Source: Dysidea avara
Lineage: Eukaryota > Porifera > Demospongiae > Dictyoceratida > Dysideidae
NCBI RefSeq assembly: GCF_963678975.1
Contig: NC_089275.1
Coordinates: forward strand, 15,884,220-15,948,219
DNA length: 64,000 bases
Direction of reading: 5' to 3'
This document shows positions 53,201-62,849 of the stretch, piece by piece. The first letter of the stretch is position 1. The number at the start of each line of letters is the position of its first letter. The translations under genes and the position numbers were made by a program. Under the pieces are notes generated by a model. It ran no database searches, was not told where the DNA came from, and was given only the letters and a program-made list of their open reading frames with translations.

Positions 53201-55280
53201 TCCCACTGCAAACAGATTCTTTTCTACATGGTTTTATTCATTATGCTTTTAATTGATCAGTTTATTCATTATTTGTCATGTGATTGTGTAGCAGTTGCTA
53301 TTTTTAGCATTATATAACATAACCTATTTGGCATTTACTGTATTCAGCATTTGCTGTATTCATGCTATTAGTTTAACATTAACATTGTATCCCTTTTTAC
53401 AGCTGTTGTGTGCATGGATCATGAATAGTATATAGCAACAGCTATAATTGAGGCACCAGTGCCCCAACAAAACCCCAAAATTGTGTACGAGAGCCCCAAT
53501 ATTTAAGGAGATACAATATTAAAATATTTTACCAAGTTCTACTTGTGTATGAAACAGAACAGTAGACAATAGAGGAGTACAAGTGTTCTTTGGCCAGAAC
53601 ATATATCTAGCAGTCAATTACTAATAGTCATTGTAGTTACCCAGTTTTTGTCATGTATCATTGTGATTTTAGTTGCCATTACTAAATAATTTATATAATA
53701 ATACTGTTCTTGCTTTACACTTGTTGTAAATGGACTGAAACAAAAATATCCCTGATTTGGATTTCATTAGATTAATAGTGTATAGGAATTGCAGGTCGTT
53801 GGCGACCCCTTGGCTATAATAAATAACAAAGCGACTACCCATGCACATTCATTTTTTGAGGTCAGTGATGTGGGAAACATTACAACTGGTGTCCATATGA
53901 TGTAGCATTAGCCACTATAGCTCTCGCCATAGCTAGCTATGCAGGTGCATGTGTACATAGTTACAGACTACATGCAGTTATCTCACAATAGTAGCGATTC
54001 CGGAATTCCATAAATTTTGCATAAAATTTTCTCCGTGAATCTTCCATTGGAGAGTTGGCACAATCATTTCGTTGCCATACGAGTGATTGATCAAACAATT
54101 GGATCATTTCTAGGGTTTCTGGGGGCAAGGAATACAATGGTGCAGTTAGTTTCCTGCTACAAATATGTTTGTGTGGAGTTTTATGCCAATTATAAGATTA
54201 TTTTGCAATATAGCCACCACAATGTTATGTTCTTTTTGCAAGAAACGACCCAGCACATGCTAGTTACACCAAGGTGAGCATTTTTGTCCATGTAGTTTTC
54301 AATATTACTATGCTAAAAGTCAGCAAATTTGCACCACAAATGGCGCATCTCTTTGATGCACCATTTTGGTAGCTGTCAAGCTATACATTAAGAGACAAAA
54401 TAATCATATAAGCAGCTATAAATCAACAGTAAAACTCCTTGCTTTGCATGCATTGTATTTTTGAGTGGAGATGACTGGAACAGAGTGGTTGCACTTCACC
54501 ACGTGTATTTTGTTTTGCTATCTGCAAAATGCTAAATGCATGCAACTATTTAGTGGCTTTCTATGGAGGTGACCTTTATTCAGAGGGTCTTACAAGTAAG
54601 GTTACAATGTGGTCCATGTATTAAGGTATTTATAACAGAAAACAGAAGTTCAAAATGTTATTGCAAAGCTCAGTTATAAGCATTTGTTCAATTATGCCAT
54701 TTTGGGACTTTTTCAATGGAAAGATACGGAGAAAATTTGCCTATTTTAAAGGACAAAATTGCTTATAACTCCACCATCCTATGACAGATTTCTAGTGTTT
54801 ATGAGATCCTCAGGGAGTACTACACAAGGCTATGCTAAATAAAAATTATTTCCATTAATTTTAAAATTTTCCCTAAATCAATAGCTTAAGTACCCCCTGC
54901 CTCACCTGTACAGTAACTAATCCAACAAGTAAGATGTGTAAGGCTGCCTTCCATGGAAAACGTGGGTGATCTTTATCCATCCATTTCTGTATGTGGCTAT
55001 TGAAGTGATCCTTTAATCGTTTCTTCATTTCTTGATCCGGCCTGGTGCTCATAGAAGCGGCACGTTCCGCCCTAGTTCCTGAATCAGTGGCCACGACGTC
55101 GCCATACTGCTTGCAACGACGATCATGCCAGCACGCCGTGATAAAGTACCGGCAAAGAAGCTCCCAACATCGTATTAGAATCGACCATATTGGTTTCCTC
55201 TTGGGTTTTTCAGTTTCGCTATTTGATTCAGGCAAAAGCCTGAGGGTGTAACTACTTAGATCACGAGTGTTTATTGACAT
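40939..55280 (-). CDS. mcoln: Mucolipin/TRPML channel, gene B (10 exons, about 686 aa)
   Basis: Tandem paralogue of gene A, same strand. Coding exons 5' to 3': 55280-54906, 51165-51016, 48512-48380, 47185-47023, 45551-45266, 44022-43873, 43448-43338, 43269-43147, 43040-42828, 41295-40939. Intron phases equal those of gene A at all nine junctions; the joined length is 2061 nt to a TAA stop. Filter NGDD is at residues 513-516 with S5 and S6 on either side; S1 begins near residue 108. Most differences from A are conservative, and no frameshift or internal stop is seen, so both copies look functional. The N-terminus is 10 residues longer than in A. The 3' end is less certain: AAG|GTAAGA 27 nt before the stop is a good donor and the last exon might be spliced onward. 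As for A, function as an endolysosomal cation channel is inferred from the family. Confidence 0.92.
41510..41730. repeat. Degenerate MITE in gene B intron 9
   Basis: Counterpart of 8565-8770 in gene A at the same intron position. Confidence 0.5.
41755..41915. repeat. Dispersed repeat in gene B intron 9
   Basis: Counterpart of 8985-9260; GGAGGACACAGGTAGCTAAG and AAAAGGCACAGCTTGGGACC retained. Confidence 0.5.
42060..42260. mobile_element. Foldback element, small copy, B intron 9
   Basis: CAGCCAAGCTGTAAAAAAAA at the left, an imperfect inverse at the right ending CTACACCCTTTTTCGCATC, and GTGGCAGCCAAGAAATAG in the arm. Belongs to the family at 37190-37710; no counterpart was seen in gene A intron 9, so it is a later insertion. 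Confidence 0.6.
42828..43040 (-). CDS. mcoln: Gene B exon 9: pore helix, filter, S6
   Basis: 71 codons, phase 0-0. The NGDD filter and flanking LFTIL and YVTF are identical to A. The turret after the filter has diverged (EEFDSTFLSSTTEV against EGIDSTFLSSVMKV), the most variable part of the pore module. Confidence 0.95.
43147..43269 (-). CDS. mcoln: Gene B exon 8: S5
   Basis: 41 codons, phase 0-0, donor AAG|GTTTGT. Differs from A at two residues (IAFS for VAFS, SSYH for SPYH). Introns 7 and 8 are both short, so exons 7-9 form a compact pore cassette. Confidence 0.92.
43338..43448 (-). CDS. mcoln: Gene B exon 7: S4
   Basis: 37 codons, phase 0-0; differs from A mainly at DLLETV against GLLEAV at its start. 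The 68-bp intron to exon 8 is the shortest in the gene. Confidence 0.88.
43873..44022 (-). CDS. mcoln: Gene B exon 6: S2-S3 linker and S3
   Basis: 50 codons, phase 0-0, acceptor GTCAG and donor CAG|GTATAT. Nearly identical to gene A exon 6 (Tyr to His, Val to Ile, Ser to Thr, Lys to Gln). The composite-element relic in intron 5 starts only a few bases upstream of the acceptor. Confidence 0.9.
44040..44930. mobile_element. Decayed composite-element relic, B intron 5
   Basis: Recognisable in order: CCAAGAAAGCCAGCGCG, GGCCAAAGTTTCATTTTTT, CAGGGTAAACTGCTTATGG, the motif at 44581-44600 (ATGCTCTAATAGAACAGTCA), SINE family 2 at 44625-44695, and the motif again at 44817-44837. It corresponds to 33.48-34.26 kb without the minisatellite and matches gene A intron 5. 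Confidence 0.65.
44930..45175. mobile_element. Foldback terminus, B intron 5
   Basis: AACAGCCAAGCTGTTGCC and GAAATCAAAGGTGGCTGCCA at the left, with inverse GCCATTTCTTGGCTACAATG and TTTGATTTCACAACTTTTT at the right. Same place as 15990-16205 in gene A. Confidence 0.65.
45266..45551 (-). CDS. mcoln: Gene B exon 5: distal luminal domain and S2
   Basis: Same length as in gene A (286 nt), acceptor GGTAG, donor AAG|GTTGTC. VHFDILLQSDRYSGIF precedes S2 (VDIFVFILLILSSGTYF). A foldback repeat begins about 90 bp downstream, as in gene A. Confidence 0.9.
45620..45872. mobile_element. MITE, GTGACYRGGCCTGYGAAAAT family
   Basis: Inverted ends GTGACTGGGCCTGTGAAAAT and GTGACCAGGCCTGCGAAAAT extend about 40 bp to TGTGGGCACA. 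Related in layout to the GTGACCGGATTTGC family. B intron 4. Confidence 0.75.
47023..47185 (-). CDS. mcoln: Gene B exon 4: cysteine-rich luminal segment
   Basis: Phase 1 in, phase 2 out, using the AG|GTTAGA donor conserved with gene A; one codon shorter than A. Retains the paired cysteines and the sequon NHT, and has an extra Cys (ECCCSIK) where A has EYCCSIR. Confidence 0.82.
48380..48512 (-). CDS. mcoln: Gene B exon 3: luminal domain
   Basis: 44 codons plus one base with the same acceptor and donor contexts as gene A. YYSISDQYVIPYKYVSF opens the exon; it ends DCKH plus a split Glu codon completed in exon 4. Confidence 0.88.
48585..49020 (-). repeat. Dispersed repeat (GGTAAGTCCATGA family), inverted copy
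   Basis: Reverse-orientation copy in gene B intron 2: AGTACTGTAATATTAGGGAT at the hairpin end, then GGTTTGGGCTTTTTTGGTGA, TCAAGCCCAAAAGTGTCTTC and CCAGTTCTTTTCACTAACAA. Confidence 0.55.
49200..49345. repeat. Degenerate MITE, TAGGGATC family
   Basis: AGAAATTTTAAATTGGATCA at the left, GCAGATATAGTGGGCATTTA inside, an imperfect inverse at the right. Confidence 0.45.
49866..49878. promoter_or_regulatory. X-box-like palindrome GTTGCCTAGCAAC
   Basis: Palindromic 13-mer resembling the RFX X-box (GTTGCCATGGCAAC). GTTGCCTAACA and CTAGGCAAC lie about 100 bp to the left, suggesting a repeat rather than a control site. Intron 2 of gene B. Confidence 0.2.
50470..50485 (+). repeat. Poly-G run (16 G)
   Basis: Uninterrupted G tract inside intron 2 of gene B. 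Confidence 0.9.
51016..51165 (-). CDS. mcoln: Gene B exon 2: early luminal domain
   Basis: 50 codons, phase 0-0, acceptor CTGCAG and donor TCT|GTAAGT. Carries the sequon NLT and the FTPGPVTNIYTL variant, two codons longer than gene A. Confidence 0.9.
51680..51808 (-). repeat. SINE family 1, internally deleted copy
   Basis: Retains the 3' block (GCTTTACAGCACAAGTGTTG, AGGACACCTAGTCCTAC) and the outer head (CAGGTGGTCAGGATGTTTTC) but lacks the middle with the B-box. In gene B intron 1. Confidence 0.5.
51933..52190. mobile_element. MITE, GTGACTGGATT family, diverged copy
   Basis: Ends TATGTGACTGGATTAGATTC and inverse TGTCAAATCCAGTCACATA. The interior differs from the 4901 copy, so only the termini define membership. 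B intron 1. Confidence 0.6.
52200..54900. other. Rest of gene B intron 1
   Basis: 52.8-53.75 kb is alignable with gene A intron 1 at about 30.9-31.6 kb, showing shared ancestry of the intron. No exon, RNA gene or complete mobile element was recognised; the frame at 54017-54277 has no domain. Confidence 0.4.
54906..55280 (-). CDS. mcoln: Gene B exon 1: N-terminus and start of S1
   Basis: 125 codons, ending CAG|GTGAGG, phase 0. The start is fixed by an in-frame TAG eight codons upstream of the ATG at 55280. It matches gene A exon 1 from MSxNT onward, with small in-frame insertions around residues 30 and 65-80. Confidence 0.9.
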
Positions 55281-55367
55281 CAGTATCTGTCTGGTTCCGC
55301 ACTACTCCTCGATCGCTCTACAAGACCGTACCACGGTTAAGACTGAAAACGCAATCTGGTGACATCC

Positions 55368-55386
55368 GGGGGGGGGGGGGGGGGGG
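55368..55386 (+). repeat. Poly-G tract upstream of gene B
   Basis: 19 G followed by GAGCATGTACCC and a C run. It aligns with the G/C tract at 33.05-33.10 kb upstream of gene A, so it is part of the duplicated 5' flank. Confidence 0.85.
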
Positions 55387-55451
55387 AGCATGTACCCTCC
55401 CCCCCCCCCAAAAAAATACTAGCTACAAGATCTAACAGAGTATAGTCAGTC

Positions 55452-55472
55452 AAATACTCTAATAGAATAGTT
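55452..55472 (-). repeat. CTCTATTAGAG motif upstream of gene B
   Basis: AAATACTCTAATAGAATAGT, 65 bp beyond the G tract. Gene A has the matching decayed cluster at 33117-33178 (AATAGAGTAGTCAGTGAAAT twice, then ACTCTTAGAACAGTCAC). Confidence 0.6.
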
Positions 55473-55492
55473 ACCACATTTAGCTAACACGT

Positions 55493-55629
55493 TAGTCTCG
55501 CGCAGCCAGTCTCCCCACGGCACTTATCGATTAGAGATTATAAGCGCCTGCACGAAATAGGGCAGGCGCTTATAATCTCTAATTGATAAGCGCCGTGGGG
55601 AGAAATAGTGGTCTGGCTGCGCGAGACTA
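55493..55629. mobile_element. 137-bp foldback MITE, TAGTCTCGCGCAGCCAG
   Basis: Near-perfect hairpin: TAGTCTCGCGCAGCCAG at one end and its exact inverse at the other; the stem also contains GCGCTTATAATCTCTAAT. A target duplication is not clear beyond TA. Confidence 0.85.
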
Positions 55630-55636
55630 CTAAATC

Positions 55637-56786
55637 TTGATAACGTTCATTAGATTATTATAGGTAGGGTTTCCACTCAAAATAGGAAGGTGCTTCATTC
55701 TGTTGTTTTTGGAGATTTTCAGACAGATTTACTTTAAGATAAAGCAAAACAAGTGCTAATTTGTTATTGGAATGTTTGCAGCAGTCACTATATCAACACA
55801 ATTTTAACATAATAATATTATTATGTAAATATCCAAAAAGTGGTCACATGACCAAAAATTCCTTCATATAGACTTTCCACTGCAAAACAAGATGATATGT
55901 CAGTCTTTTTCATTGTTTCTGATGATTTTCATGCAGGCTGACCTTAAGATAAACCAAACAAGTGCTAATATATTATTAAAGTGTCTATTACTTTCAGTAT
56001 CAGTGTAGTTTTAACTGTAAATACCCAAAAAGTGGTCATGTGGCCAAAAATCCCATTACAGCTATAAAGGATGTGCTATAGCACTACAAGATGTAGAAGT
56101 TTTCATAATAAAGCAAGGTAATACACTAATTGTGGCTTCGGTCATCCTAAAATACAGTGATTGTCTAATAAGCTGCCCAATTTAACTATTATGATATTTT
56201 GGTCTCGTGACCACTTTTGGTATGTTTTTGTGTGTTAAACTTATGCCGATACCCAATGCTACAAGCAATCTAATAATAAATTAGTACTTGTTTGCTTTAT
56301 CTTAAAGGTCAGTCTGTGTGAAAATCAACAAAAAGAAGCACCTTCCTATTTTGAGTTGGAAACCCTATTATAGGTTGCACCGGGGTTGCATAAAAGGACC
56401 AAATGCCTGTACTATAGGCGCTCCCCAGAAAAACATGTAAATACAACATTAAAAAAAGAGTAAACATGTTTAAAAGATCCTAATAAATCTGATACACATA
56501 CCCTGGAGGATTTTGTCCACCTTACTGAGTCCCCAGTGGCTTCATCTAGAGCATCATACCATGATCACACAGAGTCACACTTAGCTATAGCCTGCTATAT
56601 AGGATCAAACTAAAATGCACATAATCCTTTGTACTGAGGTGGACAAAATCCTCCAGGAATTGTGTATCAGATTTATTAGGATCTTTATTCTTTTTAAATG
56701 TTGTATTTATATGTTTTTCTGGGGAACATCTATAGTACAGGCATTTGGTCCTTTTGTGCAACCTATAATAATCTAATGAACATTAT
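55637..56786. mobile_element. Nested foldback elements upstream of gene B
   Basis: Outer inverted pair CGTTCATTAGATTATTATAG / CTATAATAATCTAATGAACA. Inside lie two foldbacks: 55666-56372 (AGGGTTTCCACTCAAAATAG and inverse, with TTTAAGATAAAGCAAAACAA) and 56384-56765 (ATAGGTTGCACC, AAAGGACCAAATGCCTGTAC and inverse). No gene. Confidence 0.75.
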
Positions 56787-57057
56787 GAGCAATAGCCAAT
56801 GGCATATCCCATTATTAGCTATTGCTCATAACTGAACTATCCATAACTAATCCCTACAGCTTTTGGGTCACTTAGAAAGCATATTATTGTTTAGATATTT
56901 GTGCAAAAAAATAGACATGTACCTCCTGGATCCACCCCTGCAGTGATTACAAGCTCAGTTATTTGCCACAAAACACAACCACCTGTACCTGCCCATGATT
57001 ACTTTCGTGTACGCAAATACGTATCTATATGCAGATAATAGCTACTGTATATCATCT

Positions 57058-57190
57058 ATGACCACTGAGTTATGATTTGAAAGCCAACTCCGTGTAGCAA
57101 ATGCGAGATGGAGATACTCTAATAGAATAGTCACCCTAATAGAGCATTCAGCTAATTTATGACTTACTTTACTATAGAATTCTATCACAT
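57058..57190. mobile_element. Composite-element edge upstream of gene B
   Basis: Matches 34190-34320: ACCACTGAGTTATGATTTGA, CAAATGCGAGATGGAGATAC, then the motif at 57112-57134 and ATAGAGCATTCAGCTAATTT. The rest of the composite body is absent on this side; unrelated foldbacks stand in its place. Confidence 0.7.
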
Positions 57191-59640
57191 TGCAAGTTAT
57201 TCTGTAGGGAGTTCAGCTGCAAACAGTTAATCTTATAAACAGTTCAGCTAGAAGCAAGTCACCCTGTAGAGAGTTCAAGCTACAAATATATCGCTGTAGA
57301 GATTCAGAACATTACAAGTCACACTGAAGAGAGTTCAGCTACAAACAAGTCACTCTGTAGAGAATTCTGCTACAAGCAAGTCACGGTGTAGAGAGTTCAG
57401 CAATCAAAAAACTACCCTGTAAAGAGTTCAGCTATACAAACAAGTTACTCTGTAGAGAGGTCAGCTAGAAACAAGAGAGAGCTCAGCTAGAAGAAGTCAT
57501 GTTGTAGAGATCTCAACTGCAAAGAAACCCTGTAGAGAGATCAACTACAAACAAATCACCTTGCAAAGTGTTCAACTATAAACATATTACCCTGTAGAAA
57601 GTTCAGGTACAAACAAATCACCCTGTAGAGAGATCAGCTACAAAAAAAATCACCCTGTAGCGAGTTCAGCTACAAAGAAACCATCCTATAGAGAGTTCAG
57701 CTACAAACAAGTTACCCTACAGTGAGATCGGTTTGAAACAAGAGATTTCAGCTACAAACAAATCACCCTGTAGAGAGTTCAGCTATGAACAGATCACCCT
57801 GTAGAGAGTTCAGCTATACAAGTCACCTTGTAGAGAGATCAGCTAGAAGAAGTCACCGTATAGAGATATCAACTAGGAGCAAGTCACCTTGTAGAGAGTT
57901 TAGCTACAAAAAAACCATCCTGTAGAGAGTTCAGCTATAAACAAATCACCCTGCAGAGAGTTCAGCTGCAAATAAACCACCCTATAGAGAGTTCAGCTAC
58001 AAACAAATCACCCTGTAGATAGTTCAGCTACAACAGATCACCCTGCAGAGAGTTCAACTAGATAAAAGTCAACCCACAGAGAGATCAGGCCTAGGTCACC
58101 CTATAGGGAGATCAGCTAGAAGAAGTCACCTTGTAGAGAGTTCAGCTGCAAAGAACCCACTCTGTAGAGAGTTCAGCTAGAAACAAGTTACCCTATATAG
58201 AGATCAGCTAGAAACAAGCCACCTTGTAGAGAGTTGAACTCTCTACAAGGTAACTTGTTTCTAGCTGATCTCTCTACAAGGTGACTTCTTCTAGCTGATC
58301 TCTCTACAGGGTGACTTGTATCTAGCTGAACTATCTACAGGATGATCTGTTTGTAGCTGAAATCTCTACAGGGTGACTTGTTTATAGCTGATCTCTATAT
58401 AGGGTAACTTGTTTCTAGCTGAACTCTCTACAGAGTGGGTTCTTTGCAGCTGAACTCTCTACAAGGTGACTTCTTCTAGCTGATCTCCCTATAGGGTGAC
58501 CTAGGCCTGATCTCTCTGTGGGGTGACTTTTATCTAGTTGAATTCTCTACAGGGTGATTTGTTGTAGCTGAACTATCTACAGGGTTATTGTTTGTAGCTG
58601 AACTCTCTACAGGGTGGTTTATTTGCAGCTGAACTCTCTGCAGGGTGATTTGTTTGTAGCTGAACTCTCTATAGGATGGTTTCTTTGTAACTGAACTGTT
58701 CAGTTGCAAAGAAACCATCCTGTAGAGAGTTCAGCTACAAACAAATCACCATGTAGAGAGTTCATGACCAGCTACAAACAAATCATCCTGTACAGAGTTC
58801 AGCTACAAACAAATCACGCTGTAGCGAGTTCAGCTACAAACAAATCAACCTGTAGAGAGTTCAGCTACAAACAAATCACCTTATAGTGAGTTCAGCTACA
58901 AACAAATTACCCTGTAGAGAGATCAGCTACAAACAAAACACCTTGTAGAGACTTCAGCTACAAACAAATCAACCTGTAGAGCGATCAGCTAGAAACAAAT
59001 TACCCTGAAGAGAGTTTCAGCTACAAAAAATCACCCTGAAGAGAGATCAGCTAGAAACAAATTACCCTGTAGAGAGTTCAGCTACAAAAAATCACTCCGG
59101 AGAGAGGTCAGCTAGAAACTAGACACAATGTAGGGAGTTCAGCTACAAGCAAATCACAGTTCAGTCACAAACAAATCACCCTGTAGAGAGATCAGCTACA
59201 TACAAATCAACCTGTAGAGAGATCAGCCAGAAACAAATCACCCTGTAGAAAGTTCAGCTACAAACAAATCACCTTGTAGAGAGTTCAACTACAAATAAAT
59301 CTACATTTAGAGATTTCAGTTACAAACAAATCACCCACTGTAGAGAGTTCAGCTACAAACAAATCAATCTGTAGAGAGATCAGCGAGAAACAAATCACCC
59401 TGTAGAGAGTTCAGCTACAAACAAATCACCATGTAGAGATTTCAGCTACAAACAAATCACTGTGTAGAGAGTTCAGCAACCTAAAAAACCACCCTGTAAA
59501 GAGATCAGCTAGAAACAATTCATCCTCTAGAGAGAATCCTGTATAGAGTTCAGCTACAAGCAAATCATCCTGTAGAGAGTTCAGCTACATTTCAAGTCCC
59601 TTAGTAGAGAGATCAGCTGCAAACAAGTTATCCAGTAGAC
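57190..59640. repeat. Minisatellite array upstream of gene B, with inverted block
   Basis: Same monomer family as 34.3-37.1 kb. About 58220-58700 is in reverse orientation, an inverse copy of about 57665-58219 with small indels; both junctions are palindromes (GAGAGTTGAACTCTC at 58219; ACTGAACTGTTCAGT near 58696). Confidence 0.92.
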
Positions 59641-59714
59641 ACGTAATAAATCTATGTATATAATTTGTATAATTGCTGATAAAATCAAAAAGAGTTGAAG
59701 TATTAATGTCTTAT

Positions 59715-60185
59715 TATTCTTCCTGTGGTAAAGAAAAAGGATAAGTAAAAAAGCCCCAAAGCTGGCCTATGGCTGGCTTTGGGGCATACAAAAAACAACC
59801 AAGCTGTAAAAAAAGGTGTGGCCCCTAAAAGGCCATGGTGAAAAAAGATGTGAAATCCAAGGTGGTGGCCAAGAAATGGCCGTGATGGTAAAATTTTAAT
59901 TACAACAATTCAGGTGAATTTGTATTGCCTCCTCCAAGTTTCACTAGGGTTCGGCACCAAATTCACCTGAATTGTCGTTATTAAATTTTTTCCCATTAAC
60001 CTACCCTCACAGCCATTTCTTGGCCGCCACCTTGGATTTCACATCTTTTTTCACCATGGTCTTTTCCCATTAACCTACCATCACAGCCATTTCTTGGCCG
60101 CCCCCTTGGATTTCACATCATTTTCACCATGGTCTTTTTAGGGGCTGCACTTTTTTTACAGCTTGGCTGTTTTTGATTAGATTAT
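59715..60185. mobile_element. Foldback terminus of composite element, upstream of gene B
   Basis: Counterpart of 37190-37710. In this copy the right arm rather than the left is partly duplicated (TTAACCTACCCTCACAGCCA and TTAACCTACCATCACAGCCA). Confidence 0.8.
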
Positions 60186-60186
60186 A

Positions 60187-60860
60187 TTATGCTGTAGGCC
60201 TTGCAAAGGGGCATTTATGCACACAAAGTGATCCAGTAGTGCCCTGTAAACAACATACAAACAACACACAATACACCAGCAAGAAATAAATACACTTAAT
60301 TAAAATACAGATACTTAGATGATGAAAAAGTGGTAACCTCCACAACTGTTGATAGCAACCTGTTCCACAAATCCGTTTAATGATAAAAGAAACTTCTTTT
60401 ACCAAAGTTATAGTGGCAACTCTAGGAACAAAAAGATGATTTACATCATGTCCACATGCATGATAACCTAGCTGTCAGATCTTTACAAGGAAATGAAACA
60501 ACTCTGGATGGAACTCTAGACATCACATTAGAAATGTGCAGATTTCATGAGAGTGTAAGTATGGGGTCAATTGTAATTCCTAGATAGCAAACAGAACCAG
60601 CCTGAGTCAACAACATACTACCATCTGAAACATTAAGTGGTATATTTGCCAGCTCACTATAAGCATTGAATTGGATTTGACAATATTCAAACATAGCTGG
60701 GAACTGCAAAACCAGTGAGTTATGTCACCCAAGTCAGACTGCAAACATTTTTCCATGACACTTACTGTAGGTCTGGATGACTACAGTACATCTCAGCATA
60801 CAAATCCTAAGTGGAGTATTTGATAACAGCAGGCAGGTCATTGATACAGGGCAAAAAGCA
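60187..60860 (-). pseudogene. LINE reverse-transcriptase fragment
   Basis: Minus strand: INDLPAVIKYST, a stop, then DLYAEM where the RT box normally reads LYADD; further on VSDGSMLLTQAGSVCYLGIT matches the LG(I/V)xID region of non-LTR RTs; the tail holds LVKEVSFIIKRI. Stops and frameshifts, and loss of a catalytic Asp, show it is dead. Different from the LINE at 2.0 kb. Confidence 0.65.
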
Positions 60861-61079
60861 AGGGATCTAAAATATTTTCATGTTTTCGTAGCATGGAGCA
60901 AGTTTAGTTTTGAACAATTCAGTATTAACAACACAACAGAGTTTCCAACATGATCGTATTGATCTCAGCTGGAATTTGCTCAGAAAGACACAACAAGCTA
61001 AGGTCATTATTATAAAGGCATTGTTCCTGTGTATCCTGCATGTGAGCATCACTTTATAATAGTTTAGCATGCAATACAC

Positions 61080-62780
61080 CCTGTAAGTAGTAAGTACAAT
61101 GAGGCCTGTTTCGCCTAGCTGTGGAGTGTTTCTGAAAAATAACAGCTTATATTATAATTACCTAGCAGCATATACGTACCTACTCAGAGAGCAATCTAGC
61201 TGTATATACAGAAAAGTTTGTGTATTATTTTTAATAGAATCGTAAGAAACTGCAGTAGTTATACATACAATATCTAAAGCATACATGTATATTATGACAA
61301 CATCAGGTGTGATATGTGGAAAGCATTATTATAGTGACAGTGACACATTGAAATTCAGGATCTGATAGTATACATACTTCAAAATGCATCCATGACACAG
61401 GAATGTTATAACAACAGTTGCTGTCTAGCCTATGAATACGTATATATATATATATATATATTTTAGTGACATCCAACTACATTTAGCTAAATCTACCCAA
61501 GTTAGTTAATTTGGTAATTCAGCAATCAGAAATTTTCAGCTTTAGCTTGGCAGGCAACCAGCTTATCACTGCATGGATATAAGTGTGTTATACATTTTAA
61601 AATTAATACAATCAGCTGATAATTGTGATTGCATATACACAAGGCTGCATTCCCAAGCTTTAGTCATACTTATGATGATTCCCAAACTTTATACTTCCCC
61701 CAATATTATGCTACTATTCTTAAAGTTTAGTACTGTACAGTACAACAGTTAATGAGGAAAAGATTGACGAATTTGAAAATTTGCATTGCAATTCATCAAA
61801 AATTTCCCTCTGAAAATTTTACATAAGCGCATTCTCTTATACAATATTGAAGTGTTCCATCATAGTTTTACTTGTCAACATCCGTTTCATCAAAATTTTA
61901 CCTTGTCAATTATTTTTGTGCTATACTGTATGGTAGCATGCAAAATATCCATGCAGAATCTTGCAGATGATTTAAAGAAAACTTATCTATTCCCCACTAC
62001 TCATCAGTGAATTTTATACAGTAAAAATAAAATAAGTTATGTAAGTGAATAAACAAAACTAAAATGGTATGTATGTGACATAGCGACACAGAATATAACT
62101 AAACCAATGCAATGTTGATATACGTACATACATACATACATACCAGAAAATAACAAATACTACAAATTCCATGTTAGAATTATAGTAGAACAGCTAAGTA
62201 TGTAACCACGATCAAGCCTCAGTTTCATCCACCACCTACAAAACAGTAATTAACATAATATATAATGTATTTGAAAACACTTCTACTTAACCGTATCTCT
62301 TACTTGGCAGATTATGTTTCCTATCATGTTATGCTGCAGTGCTCAATATTTTTACCTGGGCTAGTTGCAATCTGCTCATATAATTCGGTTCAATGTTTAA
62401 TTGTTTATATAAGCTTTGGCCTCAAAAATTCTTGGTTGACAAATAATTACTTTTGACTTGTGAGTAACTGGTTGGAAGGAATTAATTTGGCTGTTTTGTG
62501 AAGTATTAGCCATGTAAAATATTAACTGTATGACCGTTCATTTACATGTACTGACTGCAGTATTAGAGTTACCCAACTGTTCTATACTTAATTTTATTAT
62601 TACAAGTAAGCCTGGTAAGTATTTAAAAAAATATGTACTCTGCATATTACGCTAGCATTAAATGCTTGATGCTTTCAAGTACCCATTATACTGAAATCAT
62701 GTCGCCAAACAGAGTGTATCTATAGGTTGTACACTAGTATAGATTGTATGCATGTAAAATTAATGTTGATGGAATAATTT
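61080..62780. repeat. Duplicated flank, copy B
   Basis: Aligned with 38270-39390; longer because of extra AT-rich sequence and a (TA)n run at 61441-61462. No exon recognised. Confidence 0.65.
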
Positions 62781-62849
62781 TACTAAAAAGTTCAAAGAAT
62801 TTCAATCAACAGTTTTTAAAATACGAAGGCTTAAAGTTTTTAATGACAT

